A DNA stretch of 35,467 bases from Clostridiales bacterium (GTDB taxonomy: Bacteria > Bacillota > Clostridia > Oscillospirales > CAG-272), in contig JAEEJH010000082.1 of assembly GCA_016281775.1 (NCBI GenBank), positions 1 through 35,467 on the forward strand. The letters run 5' to 3'. This document shows, piece after piece, positions 7,324 to 14,344 of the stretch. The translations under genes were made by a program, and so were the position numbers. Position 1 is the first letter of the stretch; each line of letters opens with the position of its first letter. The notes under the pieces are model-generated. The model was not told the origin of the DNA. It was given only the letters and a program-made list of their open reading frames with translations, and made no database searches.

Positions 7324-9063
7324 TTAATTGAATAGTTTTTTCAGATTTTCGCTTATATCTTTTTCAAGATTTGTAATACGCGCCATGATATCTTCCGTCT
7401 TTTCGGGAGCCTGATACTCGTAGAAATACCGCGTCATAGGTATTTCGTAGCCGACTTTCGTCTTTGTTCTGTCGATCCAGGCGTCGGGAGCGTACGGCAG
7501 CACCTCGCGGGCAAAGTAGGCGTCGATATCCTCGTTAAGCGGCACGTTTTCGGTATCGCGGAGTTCCGGATCGGCTACCGGCTTGCCCTTTTTGAGTATT
7601 ATCTTGCCCGTCTCGTCGCGCATCGGCCGTTCAACGGTTATTTTGTTATAGCCGAACTCTGCCGAGTCAAATATCTTGCTTTCACAGTAAACGCCGTTTT
7701 TGTCGCCGTAAACCTTGTTCTCGAACTCGCCGTAGGCGGTCACGATAAGCTCGCGGCAAAGGTCCGTTATGTCGTTGCGCTTGGTGCCGATCGATTTGCG
7801 CCTCGGCTCGAAGCAGTGAGAAGCGTCGATCAACTGAACCTTGTCGAGCCGGTAAGACGGTTTGCTTTTATTGAATACCCAGATATACGTGGAAATGCCC
7901 GTGTTCATAAACTGGTCGGTCGACAACTGTATGATTGCTTCAAGCCAGTCGTTTTCAAGCATATACTGACGGATGTTTGACGGACCGGAGCCCGCGTCGC
8001 CGGAGAAAAGCGGCGAACCGTTCTGTACTATTGCCATTTTGCCGTCTTCGGCGAGCTTGGCGAGACCGTTTAAGACGAAAAGCTGCTGACCGTCCGAGAT
8101 CTTCGGCAGTCCGGGACCGAATCTGCCGCCGTCGCCGAGTTTCGCCTCGGCTTCGACCGCTTTCTGCTCGCGCTTCCAGTCGATGCCGAACGGCGGATTT
8201 GAAATTATCCGGTCAAACGTATATCCTCTGAACTTGTCCTCGGAGAGGGTGTCGCCGAATCGCATATTATTCGGGTCTCCGCCGCGTATCATCATATCGG
8301 CTTTGGCGATAGCGAAAGTGGAAGGGTTGAACTCCTGCCCGAAGCAGGTGACTTCGGCTTCGGCGTCGAGCGCGTGTATGCGTTCTTCCATACACGACAG
8401 CATCTGCGACGTTCCCATCGCCATATCGTAAACGGTGATGTTTTGCCCGTTGAAACGTGTATCTGCGAGCAGAATATCCGTCATCAGATAAATTATATCG
8501 CGGGACGTGAAGTGCGCTCCGGCTTCCTCGCCGTAAGACTCGTTGAAACGGCGGACGAGGTCTTCAAAGACATATCCGCAATCAACGGCGCTGACCTTAT
8601 CGGGTCCGAGGTATCCTTTCTGCGACGCAAATTCCTTTATAACGAGATAAAGCGTATTGCTTTCGACCATGCGTTTTATCACGTTGTCAAACTCGAACTT
8701 GTCGAGTACGTCGTGAACGTTGGACGAAAACCCCGTAAGATAATCGCGGAAGTTTGTTTCGATATTTTCCGGATCGGAAAGCAGGGTGGCAAACGTGAAT
8801 TTGCTGATGTTATAGAACTGATAACCCGAAGCGCGGGTAAGGAATCCGTCGATGACTTCAAGGTTTTTCACCCTTTCATACTGTTCAAGCACCTTGTCGT
8901 GCGTCGGGAGCAGGCAGTCGTGAAAGCGCTTGATGACCGTCATCGGAAGGATGACAAGACCGTATTCGTGCGGTTTGAACGGACCGCGCAGCATATCCGC
9001 CACGTTCCATATAAGCGCCGCTTTTTCCGAAATGTTAAGTCCTACGTTGCTTATTTCGCTCAT
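7324..9063 (-). CDS. hsdM: Type I restriction-modification methylase subunit M (HsdM)
   Basis: 579 residues. It catalyses N6-adenine methylation with SAM, in complex with HsdS. The helical N-terminal domain (about 10-165, ALIWNVADMLRG) is followed by the N6_Mtase domain. Motif IV is NPPF at 289-292. The expected motif I position reads YDMAMGTSQML (212-222); most HsdM proteins have DPACGTGG or a close variant here, so Ser-Gln replace the usual Gly-Gly. HFTSRDI (184-190) is the usual lead-in. A C-terminal helix is present. SD GGGAGG lies 8 bases before the ATG at 9061-9063. Codon use and GC content match the chromosomal genes of the window. The gene starts 19 bases after the regulator's stop. 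Confidence 0.94.
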   Translation of the reverse strand: MSEISNVGLNISEKAALIWNVADMLRGPFKPHEYGLVILPMTVIKRFHDCLLPTHDKVLEQYERVKNLEVIDGFLTRASGYQFYNISKFTFATLLSDPENIETNFRDYLTGFSSNVHDVLDKFEFDNVIKRMVESNTLYLVIKEFASQKGYLGPDKVSAVDCGYVFEDLVRRFNESYGEEAGAHFTSRDIIYLMTDILLADTRFNGQNITVYDMAMGTSQMLSCMEERIHALDAEAEVTCFGQEFNPSTFAIAKADMMIRGGDPNNMRFGDTLSEDKFRGYTFDRIISNPPFGIDWKREQKAVEAEAKLGDGGRFGPGLPKISDGQQLFVLNGLAKLAEDGKMAIVQNGSPLFSGDAGSGPSNIRQYMLENDWLEAIIQLSTDQFMNTGISTYIWVFNKSKPSYRLDKVQLIDASHCFEPRRKSIGTKRNDITDLCRELIVTAYGEFENKVYGDKNGVYCESKIFDSAEFGYNKITVERPMRDETGKIILKKGKPVADPELRDTENVPLNEDIDAYFAREVLPYAPDAWIDRTKTKVGYEIPMTRYFYEYQAPEKTEDIMARITNLEKDISENLKKLFN

Positions 9064-9082
9064 GATATGATCCTCCCGCCGG

Positions 9083-9286
9083 TCATTCTTTGATAAATTC
9101 GACGATGTCGTCGATATTGCATTCGAGCGCGTCGCAAATACGGGCGAGAATATCCGTCGTTACGTTTTCGCCCTTCGTAAGTTTGCTTATCGTGTAATTT
9201 GATATATGCGCAGCTTTGGCAAGATCCTGTTTTTTCATGTCCTTGTCAATAAGGACCTTCCACAGTTTTTTATAACTTGTTATCAT
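9083..9286 (-). CDS. Small XRE/Cro-type HTH regulator of the RM operon
   Basis: 67 residues, almost entirely one Cro/C1-type helix-turn-helix (HTH_26/YozG-like): KKQDLAKAAHISNYTISKLTKG followed by the typical TTDILARICDALECNIDDIVEF tail. The frame is open to 9355, but the SD AGAGG before the ATG at 9284-9286 decides the start, and the upstream codons are promoter sequence. As first gene of the operon it probably represses the promoter at 9327-9355, delaying restriction after entry into a new host as controller proteins do. This role is inferred. Confidence 0.85.
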   Translation of the reverse strand: MITSYKKLWKVLIDKDMKKQDLAKAAHISNYTISKLTKGENVTTDILARICDALECNIDDIVEFIKE

Positions 9287-9326
9287 ATCCGTACCTCTTT
9301 CGAATAAGGTTTTTATCACAATTTGA

Positions 9327-9355
9327 ATTATATCACGAAATACTAAAAAAGTCAA
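9327..9355 (-). promoter_or_regulatory. SigA-type promoter of the RM/defence operon
   Basis: On minus: -35 TTGACT (9350-9355), 17-bp spacer, -10 TATAAT (9327-9332), with an extended -10 TGA just before it. It lies about 40 bases upstream of the regulator ATG. It is the only strong promoter seen for the seven-gene operon. Confidence 0.85.
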
Positions 9356-9947
9356 GCAGTTTCAGCATAAAAGTTAGCGATAACAGAGAATATTTTCAAT
9401 ATCGTGCAAAAATACGGGCTTTAATATTTTGAGTTTTACAAATTCGCAAATCTCAGCCATTATATGCGCGCATATATACAGAATACACCGACTGAACGGC
9501 GTAATATTTTAAGATAACATGTTTTCAGCATCATAAATCAATAACAGACTGGATCGAAATAACTTCTCGAATCAGTCGATTTTTTATTTTCGGACTTTAT
9601 GTTGCAGTGATTTCTGTCATATATATGTCAGCGGTTTTCGTATGTGCGAAAACAGCGGTTTTGGGTACCGGTCCGGCAGAGTGTATGTAAAAGTAGAGTA
9701 AATTTTTCTATTTCTGTCATAATATAGACGGAACCGAAAAAACGGCTCCGGAAAGAGGAGCCGCGGCTGAACTGCAGTGAAGCCGGAATAATGATCGACG
9801 GTTTTCCGGCGGTCATTATTGGGGTTCGAAGGGGAATTATCCCCTCGCCCCGAGATAAGTCGTGTCGACTTATCGTACGGGGTACTGTTTGTCGGTCGAC
9901 TGACAAAACATCGTTTTTCTATTTTGTTCTTATGAAAGGAGCTAATT
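9356..9947. other. AT-rich non-coding stretch with hairpins and a 12-bp direct repeat
   Basis: No convincing gene. It contains a plus-strand terminator-like hairpin (9547-9577, 11-bp stem with one mismatch, then GATTTTTTATTTT) with no gene before it. It also has a perfect direct repeat ATTTCTGTCATA at 9610-9621 and 9710-9721, exactly 100 bases apart, and five successive hairpins from 9743 to 9882. The SD AAAGGAG for the recombinase fragment is at its end. The stretch may be the decayed front part of the element that carried the recombinase. Confidence 0.6.
9743..9882. other. Cluster of five hairpins upstream of the recombinase remnant
   Basis: Stems seen: CGGCTCC/GGAGCCG (9743-9749, 9757-9763); CGGCT/AGCCG (9764-9768, 9781-9785); an 11-bp stem with one G-U (9787-9797, 9810-9820); GGGGA/TCCCC (9831-9844); and GATAAGTCG/CGACTTATC (9854-9862, 9866-9874), closed further by CCCCG/CGGGG (9848-9852, 9878-9882). 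It could be a structured RNA, a recombination site or a replication/repeat element. No family recognised. Confidence 0.5.
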
Positions 9948-10406
9948 ATGCCGAGAGTAACACAACATAACAGCAGAGGAAGAAAAGACGGAAGAGATAC
10001 CGTTCTTATGATGTATGAAAAACTCTACGAAGACAACGTAACGGGCAAAGTGTCGGACGTTATGTTCGCCCGGTTATCGAAGAAATACGAGGAAGAACAG
10101 GACAGGCTGACGGAAAAGATCGACGATCTCAAAAAAAGGCTTGACGAACTCAAGCTCGAAAAAAACGCGCAGAGAAATTTCATCAAAGCCGTAAACGTTT
10201 TTGATAAAGTCGGCGAGCTTAATGCGGTGACTCTTCACGAGCTTATAGACCGCATAGAGGTCTTTAACGCCGAAGGCAAAGGAAAGGACAGGACTCAGAG
10301 GATACGCATACGTTACCGCTTTGTCGGATATCTTGACGGTATAACAAAAGACGATCCGTTCACCCTTGATACAAGGCAGGGCGTCCGGATCAAATACCTT
10401 ACATAA
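9948..10406 (+). CDS. Orphan C-terminal fragment of a large serine recombinase (DUF4368-like)
   Basis: 152 residues. From about residue 20 it matches the C-terminal part of Tn4451/TnpX-type large serine recombinases: YEKLYEDNVTGKVSDVMFARLS, a long coiled coil (KKYEEEQDRLTEKIDDLKKRL, about 46-72), then LNAVTLHELIDRIEVF and RIRYRFVGYLD. The N-terminal resolvase catalytic domain and the zinc-ribbon region are absent, and nothing like them is found in the 590 bases upstream. The fragment still has a good SD (AAAGGAG, 6 bases before ATG), so it may be expressed alone. It lies 50 bases from the 3' end of a tRNA-Leu. Most likely it is the remnant of an integrated element. A standalone DNA-binding accessory protein is the alternative. 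Confidence 0.78.
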   Translation: MPRVTQHNSRGRKDGRDTVLMMYEKLYEDNVTGKVSDVMFARLSKKYEEEQDRLTEKIDDLKKRLDELKLEKNAQRNFIKAVNVFDKVGELNAVTLHELIDRIEVFNAEGKGKDRTQRIRIRYRFVGYLDGITKDDPFTLDTRQGVRIKYLT

Positions 10407-10414
10407 ACAGAAAA

Positions 10415-10454
10415 TACGAGTGTTCTTAACTCAGTTTCGTTAAGAACACTCGTA
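10415..10454 (-). terminator. Terminator of tRNA-Leu (perfect 16-bp inverted repeat)
   Basis: Positions 10415-10430 and 10439-10454 form a perfect 16-bp inverted repeat with an 8-base loop. On minus it begins one base after the tRNA CCA end and is followed by TTTTC. The position and U-run fit intrinsic termination of the tRNA transcript; the stem length is unusual for this job. Confidence 0.65.
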
Positions 10455-10455
10455 C

Positions 10456-10542
10456 TGGTGCGGGTGACAAGAATTGAACTTGCACAGCCTTGCGACTATA
10501 AGAACCTGAATCTTACGCGTCTGCCAGTTCCGCCACACCCGC
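10456..10542 (-). tRNA. tRNA-Leu (CAG anticodon)
   Basis: An 87-base class II tRNA with encoded CCA. The acceptor stem GCGGGTG (10536-10542 side) pairs with CACCCGC (10460-10466 side), with discriminator A. D-loop AACTGGCAGACG and a long variable arm are visible. The anticodon stem TAAGA/TCTTA holds the loop TTCAGGT, giving anticodon CAG, which reads CUG. T-arm GTTCAATTC is present. It is read from the promoter at 10571-10599. The 3' end faces the recombinase fragment. Confidence 0.93.
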
Positions 10543-10548
10543 ATATTG

Positions 10549-10564
10549 CGTGCCGATCGGCACG
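10549..10564. repeat. Perfect 16-bp palindrome in the tRNA-Leu 5' flank
   Basis: CGTGCCGATCGGCACG is fully self-complementary. It lies between the -10 box and the mature 5' end, covering roughly the first transcribed bases. It could be an operator or fold as a 5' leader hairpin. Confidence 0.6.
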
Positions 10565-10570
10565 TCAATC

Positions 10571-10599
10571 ATAATATCACAAAAAAACGGATTTGTCAA
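10571..10599 (-). promoter_or_regulatory. Promoter of tRNA-Leu
   Basis: On minus: -35 TTGACA (10594-10599), 17-bp spacer, extended -10 TGA-TATTAT (10571-10576). The perfect -35 is typical of stable RNA genes. Confidence 0.85.
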
Positions 10600-10670
10600 G
10601 ATATAATATATAAAAAATAACGCCGTTCCTTATATTTTTTATAGCGGCGCGCCGCGCCGTACGGAAAGAT

Positions 10671-10701
10671 CCGGCCGGCGCGCAAACAGCGTACCGGCCG
10701 G
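10671..10701 (-). terminator. Possible terminator after the lipase-like gene
   Basis: CCGGCCGG at 10671-10678 and 10694-10701 can form an 8-bp GC stem with a 15-base loop, 22 bases past the lipase stop. The downstream minus sequence is only weakly U-rich (ATCTTTCC), so this is tentative. Confidence 0.35.
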
Positions 10702-10722
10702 GCAGTTCTTATATAACGTGAA

Positions 10723-12171
10723 TCACATTATCTGCTTTATGAGAGTTTCGTAGGTATCGGGTTCGTGAGCGGCTCTTACCGTAAGCAGCGTTTTGATCTT
10801 GTAGAACCGGTAGAACAGTTCCATGAACGGATACAGATCGCTCGTCGGCATGATGGTCGGTATCACGATATCGTAGCTGCCGTCGACGACGCCGATTATG
10901 GTATTGATGAAAAGTTCGTAAACGGTCGAGCCGTCTTCGGAAAGTCCCGGACCGGTAAGCGAATATCTGTTTTCATAATACGACTTGATATCCGGTACGA
11001 CAGCCGCGACGCTCGAAAGCCCTTCGATAACGTCCTGATTGGTGCCAGACGTCGGCAATATGATATCTATACCGGCTCTCTTGTATCCGTATTCCGCCGG
11101 CGGTATATACGTGACGACGTCGTCGGGATTTATGAAATTGAAGATATTGTCGTATTTGATCTCAGCCGCCGCTCCTCGCACGGTAGTGGGAGTGGCGAAC
11201 GTATACGCATAGACGCGGTCTTTGCCGTATTCACGGTCAAGCAGCACGCCGAGCAGGTTTGCCGCAGCCGCGCCTCTGCTGTGGCCGCACACGACGATCT
11301 GCGAATCGGACGATTTATTGAGATACCCTTTGATATGATCGTAAATATCCTGCGCGCAGTACAGGAAGTTCTCCGCATACTGCGTACCGTTATCGTGCGA
11401 CGGTGCAAAGTCGAAATTCGACACCCATTCGCCGCCGCTCGTGCCGCGGATGACTACGACGTAAACCTCTTTGCCGTTTCTTTCGCCTTTGCCGACCACG
11501 TATGCGCAGGTATGCGACGTATCGTCGGAGGGCTTCGTATAGTTGCCGGAATATATATGAGTCAGCCCGGCTGATTTCAGACGGCTCGCCGTAGCGGTCT
11601 CGCCGCCGCCGCTTGCGAAATCAAGCAACGTGAGCGCAAAATCGTACGAAAGAGTCGTGCTTTTGTTCGGCATATGGGGCAGTATCGTCGGAGTCGGATC
11701 GAGCTCGTCCGTCACAGGCTCGGTCACGGGTTCCGTTACGGGATCGGTAATAGGATCCGTCGCGGGTTCGGTCGCCGGCTCGGTCTGCCTTTCAGTTACG
11801 GGTTCAGTGACTCTTTCGGTGACTTTTTCCGTTACCTTTTCGGTCTGTTTTTCGGTGACCGGCTCGGTAGGCGGTTCGGTCGCCGGTTCCGTAGGCGGTT
11901 CGGTCTGTTTTTCCGTCTCGGTCGCTTTTTCGGTCGTCTGCGCCGCTGTCGGTCCGGCAGTCTCCGAATAAGGCTCGGTCTGCGGCACGGCGGATTCGGT
12001 ACCGGGCGGTTCGGTCTGGTCCGCCTCGGTTATATAGGCCTCGGTCGAAGGCGCTTCGGTCGGGATATCGGGCTTATCGGTCGTGACGTCAGCCGGTGAG
12101 TTAGCGCAGCTTGAGAGTATCATCATGACCGCGAGCAGTATGACCGTGATCTTCAATAAACTGTTTTTCAT
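10723..12171 (-). CDS. Class 3 lipase-like (alpha/beta hydrolase) surface lipoprotein
   Basis: 482 residues. It has a lipoprotein signal peptide with lipobox LSSC (Cys22). Residues about 37-160 are a low-complexity Thr-Glu-Pro-rich linker, a likely wall-spanning stalk. From about 165 to the end is a lipase class 3/DUF2974-like hydrolase. The nucleophile elbow is GHSRG (Ser298), preceded by VVIRGT for the oxyanion region. An acid is likely in INPDDVV (Asp350 or 351), and a C-terminal His lies in AHEPDTYE (about His469), so the triad can be complete. It acts outside the cell, anchored to the membrane; the lipid or ester substrate is unknown. SD GGAG lies 5 bases before ATG. The IspH-S1 terminator lies just upstream and I see no clear separate promoter in the 58-base gap. 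Confidence 0.85.
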   Translation of the reverse strand: MKNSLLKITVILLAVMMILSSCANSPADVTTDKPDIPTEAPSTEAYITEADQTEPPGTESAVPQTEPYSETAGPTAAQTTEKATETEKQTEPPTEPATEPPTEPVTEKQTEKVTEKVTERVTEPVTERQTEPATEPATDPITDPVTEPVTEPVTDELDPTPTILPHMPNKSTTLSYDFALTLLDFASGGGETATASRLKSAGLTHIYSGNYTKPSDDTSHTCAYVVGKGERNGKEVYVVVIRGTSGGEWVSNFDFAPSHDNGTQYAENFLYCAQDIYDHIKGYLNKSSDSQIVVCGHSRGAAAANLLGVLLDREYGKDRVYAYTFATPTTVRGAAAEIKYDNIFNFINPDDVVTYIPPAEYGYKRAGIDIILPTSGTNQDVIEGLSSVAAVVPDIKSYYENRYSLTGPGLSEDGSTVYELFINTIIGVVDGSYDIVIPTIMPTSDLYPFMELFYRFYKIKTLLTVRAAHEPDTYETLIKQIM

Positions 12172-12190
12172 AAAAACTCCTCATAAAAGG

Positions 12191-12217
12191 GCGCGTCGGA
12201 CAAAACGTCCGGCGCGC
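12191..12217 (-). terminator. Terminator of the rpiR-to-ispH-rpsA operon
   Basis: GCGCGTCGGAC (12191-12201) pairs with GTCCGGCGCGC (12207-12217) over 11 bp with one G-U pair. On minus it is followed by CCTTTTATG. It lies just past the IspH-S1 stop and just before the lipase SD, so some read-through into the lipase gene is possible. Confidence 0.7.
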
Positions 12218-12229
12218 TTTTGATAAGTA

Positions 12230-14344
12230 TTATTCTTCGTCTGCCGTTTCGGGTTTTTCCTCCGCGGGAGCTTCAGGCTGCTCGGCGGGAGCTTCGGGCT
12301 CTTCGGCAGGCTGTTCTTCCGCAGGTTCTTCTGCGACAGGTTCCGGCTCGAGAAGTTCGCGTATGGAAAGATTTACTTTCTTTTTGTCGTAGTCGATGCC
12401 GGTGATCTTGACTTCTTTCTCTTCGCCCATGCTGACGACGTCTTCGGGTTTTTCAACGCGCTTCAGCGAAAGCTGAGAGATGTGAATGAGACCGTCAACG
12501 CCGGGAAGTATCTCGCCGAACGCGCCGAACGGCGTGATACCCACGATCTTGACCGTTATGACGTCGCCCTCGTGATACTGGGAGACGAACATGGTCCACG
12601 GGTTGGTCTCTTCGGTCCTGTAGCCGAGAGAGATCCTCTTCTTTTCCTTATCTACCGATTTGACGAAAACTTTGATCTTGTCGCCTACGGAAACTACGTC
12701 GGCAGGGGACGAGATGTGACGCCACGACAGATCGGTGGTATGTACCATACCGTCGACGCCCGCGCCGAGTTCAACGAACGCGCCGTAAGGCTGAATGGAT
12801 CTGACGATGCCTTCATAGGTGAAACCTTCTTCGATCTCTTCCCAGAATTTCGCCTCGGCGGCTTTGCGTTCCGCTCTGGCGGCGGCTCTCGCCGGAATGC
12901 GGGCAGAGGCTTTGATCCTCTTTCTCGCGGGGTCTACTTCGAGGATCTTGAAAAGCATCTTCTGGCCGATAAGGGCGTTCATATCGCCGCCCTCTTCGAC
13001 GGTGGTATGGGACGCGGGAACGAACGCTCTGACTCCGCTGATGGAGCAGATCGCGCCGCCGCGAACGACTTCGATGAACTTGCCTTCGACGAATTCGCCG
13101 CTCTCGTAAGCCGCGACAGCCTTCTGCCAGTTGTTCTTCGCGTCGTATTTTCTCTTTGAAAGCGTAGCTACGCCGTCAACGTCGCTCACTCTTACTGCGT
13201 AAGCGGTGACCTGATCGCCGAGCTTGAAAACTTCATCCAGTTTGACGCCGGGTTCGTCGGTTATATCGTCATACGACAATATGCCTGTAACTTTTGTGCC
13301 GAGATCAACTTTGATCTCTGTCGGCGAGATCTGGGTTATCGTGCCTGTTACGACGTCTCCTGTATTTAAAGTTTTGAATGTTTCATCGAGCATTTTTTCG
13401 AAGCTTTCTTCGACCTCCTTCTGATCGGGAGCCCCGGTCATTACTTCAGTGTCTTTGATTTCTTCGCTCATTTTGGTTTTAACCTCCTCTATAATACTGT
13501 CCGGTGTCGATGCCCCGGCAGTTATTCCCACTTTTGTTTTTTTGTCTATGCGAATCGCGCCGCATTCGTCTGACGTTTCGACAAGATACGTTCTTTCGCA
13601 CAGAGCTTTTGATATATCAAACAGCTTGTTTGTGTTGGAGCTGTTTTTTCCGCCGATAACGATCATGACGTCGACGTCAGCCGCGAGGCGCGCCGTTTCT
13701 TCCTGCCGTTTTTCGGTCACTGAACATATTGTATCAAATATTCTTGTACGAGTATATAACTTTTTGAGAATTTTTTGACATAATTTCCATTTTGACTGAT
13801 TTTGTGTGGTCTGTGAAACGGCTATCACGCCGTTTTCGGGCTCAGGGATATTTTGCAGTTTCGCCTCGAGTTTTTCCGGATCGTCCGTAACGACCGCCGT
13901 TCCGCGGACGTAACTTTTGATGCCGACGACCTCGGGATGATCTTCCGTACCGAAGATAACGGTCAGTCCGTTCTCTTCCGAATTATCCTTTACGATATCG
14001 TGTATCTTACAGACGAACGGACAGGTGCAGTCAATCGCTTTGAAATAAGGGTTTTTGCCCGACAGTTCTTCGAGCTTTTCAATTATGCTCTTCTCCGCTC
14101 CGTGCGTGCGTATGACGACCGTTACCGGATCGTTTTCTTTCGCCGTTTCGTATATCGGGTCTATGTCGGCGGATCCGATTATCCTCACTCCGGCTTTTTT
14201 CAGTCTTTCGGTCACGGACGGGTTATGTATTATGCTCCCGAGCGTATAGATCCTGCCCTCGTTTTTTTCTATCAGCGCGTCGATAGCCGATACGGCTCTC
14301 GATACGCCGAAGCAGAAACCGCTGTGTTCGGCGACTTTTATCAT
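12230..14344 (-). CDS. ispH-rpsA: IspH (HMBPP reductase) fused to ribosomal protein S1-type domains
   Basis: 704 residues, a fusion known from Clostridia. Residues 1-290 are 4-hydroxy-3-methylbut-2-enyl diphosphate reductase, the last step of the MEP isoprenoid pathway. It has [4Fe-4S] ligands Cys11 (GFCFGV), Cys108 (CTCP) and Cys207 (TICSVTEKRQ), substrate His residues at 40, 81 and 136, and HPEVVG. Residues about 325-650 hold four S1 RNA-binding repeats, with the well-conserved cores PYGAFVELGAGVDGMVH and PFGAFGEILPGVDGLIH in repeats 3 and 4. The tail (about 660-704) is a Pro-Ala-Glu low-complexity segment. The ATG overlaps the Cmk-PlsC stop by 4 bases (ATGA), so translation is coupled. The oxygen-labile cluster suits an anaerobe. 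Confidence 0.96.
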   Translation of the reverse strand: MIKVAEHSGFCFGVSRAVSAIDALIEKNEGRIYTLGSIIHNPSVTERLKKAGVRIIGSADIDPIYETAKENDPVTVVIRTHGAEKSIIEKLEELSGKNPYFKAIDCTCPFVCKIHDIVKDNSEENGLTVIFGTEDHPEVVGIKSYVRGTAVVTDDPEKLEAKLQNIPEPENGVIAVSQTTQNQSKWKLCQKILKKLYTRTRIFDTICSVTEKRQEETARLAADVDVMIVIGGKNSSNTNKLFDISKALCERTYLVETSDECGAIRIDKKTKVGITAGASTPDSIIEEVKTKMSEEIKDTEVMTGAPDQKEVEESFEKMLDETFKTLNTGDVVTGTITQISPTEIKVDLGTKVTGILSYDDITDEPGVKLDEVFKLGDQVTAYAVRVSDVDGVATLSKRKYDAKNNWQKAVAAYESGEFVEGKFIEVVRGGAICSISGVRAFVPASHTTVEEGGDMNALIGQKMLFKILEVDPARKRIKASARIPARAAARAERKAAEAKFWEEIEEGFTYEGIVRSIQPYGAFVELGAGVDGMVHTTDLSWRHISSPADVVSVGDKIKVFVKSVDKEKKRISLGYRTEETNPWTMFVSQYHEGDVITVKIVGITPFGAFGEILPGVDGLIHISQLSLKRVEKPEDVVSMGEEKEVKITGIDYDKKKVNLSIRELLEPEPVAEEPAEEQPAEEPEAPAEQPEAPAEEKPETADEE

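Noticed and set aside
395..9286. BREX or DISARM system
   Set aside because: No PglX/PglZ, BrxC, DrmA/B or similar genes; the methylase, S and R subunits are clearly type I RM.
9628..9906. Minus-strand 92-codon frame
   Set aside because: It is made of the hairpin cluster read as protein, with no SD and no family resemblance.
10415..10454. Recombinase attachment site
   Set aside because: The inverted repeat is followed by a U-run on the tRNA strand and starts at the tRNA end, so a terminator is simpler; serine integrase sites are not usually perfect long hairpins.
11630..12099. Plus-strand frames rich in Gly-Ser-Val or Arg-Phe-Gly repeats
   Set aside because: They are antisense readings of the Thr-Glu-Pro stalk of the lipase-like gene; no SD and no family resemblance.
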